A stretch of DNA of 64,000 nucleotides from positions 24,081-88,080 of the forward strand of contig NZ_JALAGY010000037.1 in the NCBI RefSeq assembly GCF_022712195.1. Direction: 5' to 3'. The first letter of the stretch is position 1. The number at the start of each line of letters is the position of its first letter. This document shows positions 62,501 through 64,000 of this stretch, piece after piece. A program made the position numbers and the translations under genes. Origin of the DNA: Corynebacterium sp. GTDB taxonomy: Bacteria > Actinomycetota > Actinomycetes > Mycobacteriales > Mycobacteriaceae. The notes below the pieces were generated by a model. The model did not search any database, was not told the DNA's origin, and was given only the letters and a program-made list of their open reading frames with translations.

Positions 62501-63160
62501 GATGATCAGCTCACGCAGCTCCGCATCGCCGAAGCCCATCAAAACCGATACCCCCTTGGGGGCCGAGAAGGTCAGGTCATACGTCGTGACCGCGTCTCGC
62601 TTGCCCCGCGACGGCTGATCGGTGGGTGCCCAGTAGCGGTCGATCAGCTGGCGCACTTCACCGGTCAGCTCCTCGCCGGTCTCCGGGTGCCGGCCCGCGC
62701 GGACTGCATCGAGCGTGTCCCCGCCCATTAGCGCCCCCTCGGGCAGCCCGAGGAGACGCGCGATCTTGTCCAGACGCTGAGGGGGCGGGTCCACGAGGGT
62801 CCTCTCGCCATCGGGGGTCCGTCCCTGGAGGTGCGCAAGCAGCTCCTCGTCGGTGACCCGGCTGCCGTGAGCATGGGAGCCCCGGACCCATACGAGGCGG
62901 GGCTTGGAGGCGTCGGCCTTGTAGTACGCGCCGGCGCCCTTGGTGGCCGCGAGCCCGTCCTTCATGCGGCGCTCGTGCTGCGCGAGGAGCCGGGCCTCAG
63001 CGTCTGGGATGCCGCGCTCCGCGGCGATTTCATCGGCCCGCTCCGCGACTTCTCGCTCGGCGGCCTCTTCGAGGGTCAGCTCGCCGGAGCGAACTTTTTC
63101 TGCGTAGTAGTCGCTCATCGCGGCGGCCTGGCCGGCCTTGATGGTGCTGATCGAAAGCAA
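59552..63160 (-). CDS. MobF-family relaxase-helicase (TrwC/TraA-like)
   Basis: A 1202-residue conjugative relaxase read from TTG 63160, with AAGGAG (63171-63176) 10 bases upstream. This start gives LSISTIKAGQAAAMSDYYAEK, placing the Tyr pair at 18-19 as in TrwC-type enzymes. YDLTFSAPKGVSV follows, then the metal-binding HSH in GDPQLHSHLLVSAA. The C-terminal half is a RecD-like helicase: Walker A APAGAGKT, VVLMVDEAAMTN (Walker B), VMTGDSRQLQGIG, and STGHGAQGRTVERAWVV. It would nick and unwind DNA at oriT for transfer. No mating-pore genes are visible. Confidence 0.93.
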   Translation of the reverse strand: MLSISTIKAGQAAAMSDYYAEKVRSGELTLEEAAEREVAERADEIAAERGIPDAEARLLAQHERRMKDGLAATKGAGAYYKADASKPRLVWVRGSHAHGSRVTDEELLAHLQGRTPDGERTLVDPPPQRLDKIARLLGLPEGALMGGDTLDAVRAGRHPETGEELTGEVRQLIDRYWAPTDQPSRGKRDAVTTYDLTFSAPKGVSVLMGFGDAELRELIISLHEEAVDASLSYAEEAGVFAVARGHARAESIAATPLGAMRKTELASRAGDPQLHSHLLVSAAARGADGRITLLDGQSVFHASRVLRARYEAELATRLQEHLGITVAMSEESGVREVVGMDAGVLDQYSKRSAQVAEKLEELQRADKLLVARVEADLSAYEEMAARRSAGVDLDADQAKMAADYATYQSILRQWASGKTASHAHQRAVLESRDGKPELPEVDQLREWATAPDRPDVTQLLAHAQQQGKAARQQPTVDSVVAAALAHATRDASVIKLKDLRAALHDVWPTGWGMDRVAEVEAALMASEELLQLTDRVELQAGAWTKGIGTEYTTRTAVAQEQRIEAMAAALAHSAGGPRLDPRRLADWAERYTLTPEQEAFLAAAGRGTKLTVAEAPAGAGKTHMLSPLVAAYQEAGYEVVGVSTKADTAAALGEAGVNRHASLARLEMWAEAGAWQAGMSSAMALEGEAARTAVRQAETPEQRQAAEAALAAWEQRAADEPRRRQGEAARLQRDWAAFKTSPPADAGERQRAFEALSKRSEELQARTPKSWEEADKVVLMVDEAAMTNNEQMEKVLRLAGQRGWSVVMTGDSRQLQGIGRSTAFSLVADAAGRMDISETYRARDAQERELQVAWHDAESLVEGADAEKATAADAMIDYWRDRGRLHLPTSEALEAAAVARPDARDPYAEAAIEEIAAAYVDHELAHPDQTRLALARTNAQVNRLAEAIQREQIRRGVIDPTTPAATLRDQKRGFEQQIRAGETIRITKNIRGTQIRNGQVGTVRAVNPDGSVKVSLPTGVGGAMKTEVIRPSHLASGHAALGCASTGHGAQGRTVERAWVVADGAADREWLYPAMTRAKSGTDLHWISESPERAEADLARSMLTTGADASALQVARTHPTPAQQAEAEKWLRAHGRAVTPETIVERASYVQAAEAAKREQQRAELRVAQASSAEAVRMIRQQREQQVRRQQAQQRQGRGVAA

Positions 63161-63648
63161 AAGGGGGGTGCTCCTTAGGGTCGGTGGATGCGTGGTCACC
63201 GTGCCGGTTTTTTGTCCACGCACCACCTACCTGTCGGGGCGGCCGTGGCGACCCCAAGGCGAGGCGACGCCGGGCCTGCACCCCCAGGTGCAAGTGCCTG
63301 TAATGAATTAGTGGTGTGTGTATGTAAGGGGTTTTGGTAGAGGGTTTTGAGGAGTAGAGGATGAGAAAAGGATGGAAGTAGAAGTAAGAGGAAGAGGGGT
63401 GTGAAGGGATAAAGGAGGAAGGGTTAGTAGTGCTCGTGTAGGTGCTTGAGGTGCTGAGAGGTTTGTGCTGCTGTCGGAGTTGAGCACGTGACTGTGGCTC
63501 GCCGTGGATGAGGGTCGACTACCGAGGCATGACCTCGTGCGCGTCCATCCGGCTGGCAACCCCGCGCCCGGCACGGTGTGTGTGCCGAGCCAGCGCGCCG
63601 ACGGTCATCGGTGTCCGAGACCCGCCACCCCACTGAGATGGAGCCGTG
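63161..63648. other. 488-base noncoding divergent region, with a 134-base cytosine-free tract
   Basis: It holds the relaxase ribosome site, the candidate oriT repeat, and a stretch (63299-63432) with not one C on the + strand, very purine-rich at 63361-63420 (53 purines of 60). The tract is also far lower in GC than its surroundings. Reading frames across it are low-complexity and look spurious. Confidence 0.7.
63183..63227. promoter_or_regulatory. Candidate oriT inverted repeat upstream of the relaxase
   Basis: GGTGG-A-TGCGTGG (63183-63195) pairs with CCACGCACCACC (63216-63227) with one bulged A, closing a 20-base loop that includes a T6 run. A second small hairpin, TGCACC/GGTGCA, is at 63277-63292. 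Placement beside a MobF gene suggests oriT. Confidence 0.4.
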
Positions 63649-63957
63649 ATGATCCCCAGCACCCCCGCGCCGCGATGGAGCGCCCGCGTCGACCGCAGCG
63701 ACTGGGAGACGCTCACCGCGTCAGCCGCCGCCCGCGGAGTCCGCGTCGAGACCCTGATCGCTGACACGGTCGGCGAACTGACCCCCGCCGACCTGTCTAC
63801 CTCTGCCCCGCGGGAGGTGGTGTTCGTGCGCGCGGCACTGCCTGAGCACGCACGCGTGGAGATCCGAGAGCGGGCCTACCTCGCGCGTGTGCGTGTCGCC
63901 GACGTCATCCACGCCCTGGCCGAGCGAGTGCGGTCGGCGGGGTGCGTACCCGCCTGA
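63649..63957 (+). CDS. Small protein, possible tandem ribbon-helix-helix relaxosome factor
   Basis: A 102-residue protein divergent from the relaxase. Two halves each look like a ribbon-helix-helix unit: SARVDRSDWETLTASAAARGVRVETLIADTV (about residues 12-42) and EVVFVRAALPEHARVEIRERAYLARVRVADVIHALAERV (about 55-95). TraY, the relaxosome protein of F-type systems, also has a tandem arrangement. This is inferred from pattern only. GGAG lies 7 bases before ATG 63649; GTG 63646 adds one residue. Confidence 0.55.
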   Translation: MIPSTPAPRWSARVDRSDWETLTASAAARGVRVETLIADTVGELTPADLSTSAPREVVFVRAALPEHARVEIRERAYLARVRVADVIHALAERVRSAGCVPA

Positions 63958-64000
63958 CCTGCCCGCCCCTGATGCCCGCGAGTAGCGGACGCCCAACCCC

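Noticed and set aside
63308-63574. An 88-codon minus-strand frame across the C-free tract
   Set aside because: Its Ser/Thr/Pro/Leu composition is simply the translation of a G-free strand; there is no ribosome site or homologue feature.

Overview
The window comes from a high-GC member of the Mycobacteriales, most likely a Corynebacterium. The main reasons are a 2-oxoglutarate dehydrogenase E1 with a fused E2 acyltransferase domain (OdhA type), mycothiol and LpqW-type lipoglycan genes, a type 2 GapB, and a gene order that matches the Mycobacterium tuberculosis Rv1156-Rv1248 region from memory (odhA, MgtE-N/CBS protein, mrp, tatB, anti-sigma, sigE, O-methyltransferase; dapD, dapE, LOG; dapC, fdxC, mshB, lpqW, typA, DUF402). 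No rRNA, tRNA or CRISPR array was recognised.

Bases 1-10.4 kb hold transport and central metabolism: the end of an MHS-type transporter, the sodium/proline symporter PutP, an HNH nuclease-like protein, a DEAD-box helicase with an RGD/RGG-rich tail, an amino-acid permease and GapB. From 10.7 to 21.2 kb lie odhA, a lipoprotein, an MgtE-N/CBS protein with a DUF1003 protein, Mrp, and the envelope-stress set tatB, anti-sigma, sigE and an O-methyltransferase. From 21.2 to 34.4 kb are two proteins that look like catalytically dead relatives of enzymes (a GH32 glycosidase and an M17 aminopeptidase), an RlmA-like methyltransferase, a LOG protein, the lysine/diaminopimelate genes dapE, dapD and dapC, an orphan ABC permease and a ferredoxin. 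From 34.5 to 54.8 kb are mshB, lpqW, typA, secreted and membrane proteins, a patatin-like lipase, corA and an LTA-synthase-like sulfatase.

At about 54.9 kb the character changes. A short leftover of a host gene 3' end lies beside a complete tyrosine recombinase. After it come a lower-GC gene with repeated zinc ribbons and a Vsr-like nuclease domain (frameshifted once), two small proteins of unknown role, a MobF relaxase-helicase, and a small divergent protein that may be a ribbon-helix-helix relaxosome factor. This is the left part of an integrative mobilizable element that continues past the right edge. The relaxase gene is flanked by two extreme strand-biased tracts: a G-rich block after its end and a 134-base stretch with no cytosine before its start.

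A recurrent signal across both parts is a TAnnnT-like hexamer ending 6-8 bases before an ATG or GTG, the arrangement expected for leaderless mRNAs. It fixed several of the start codons chosen here.
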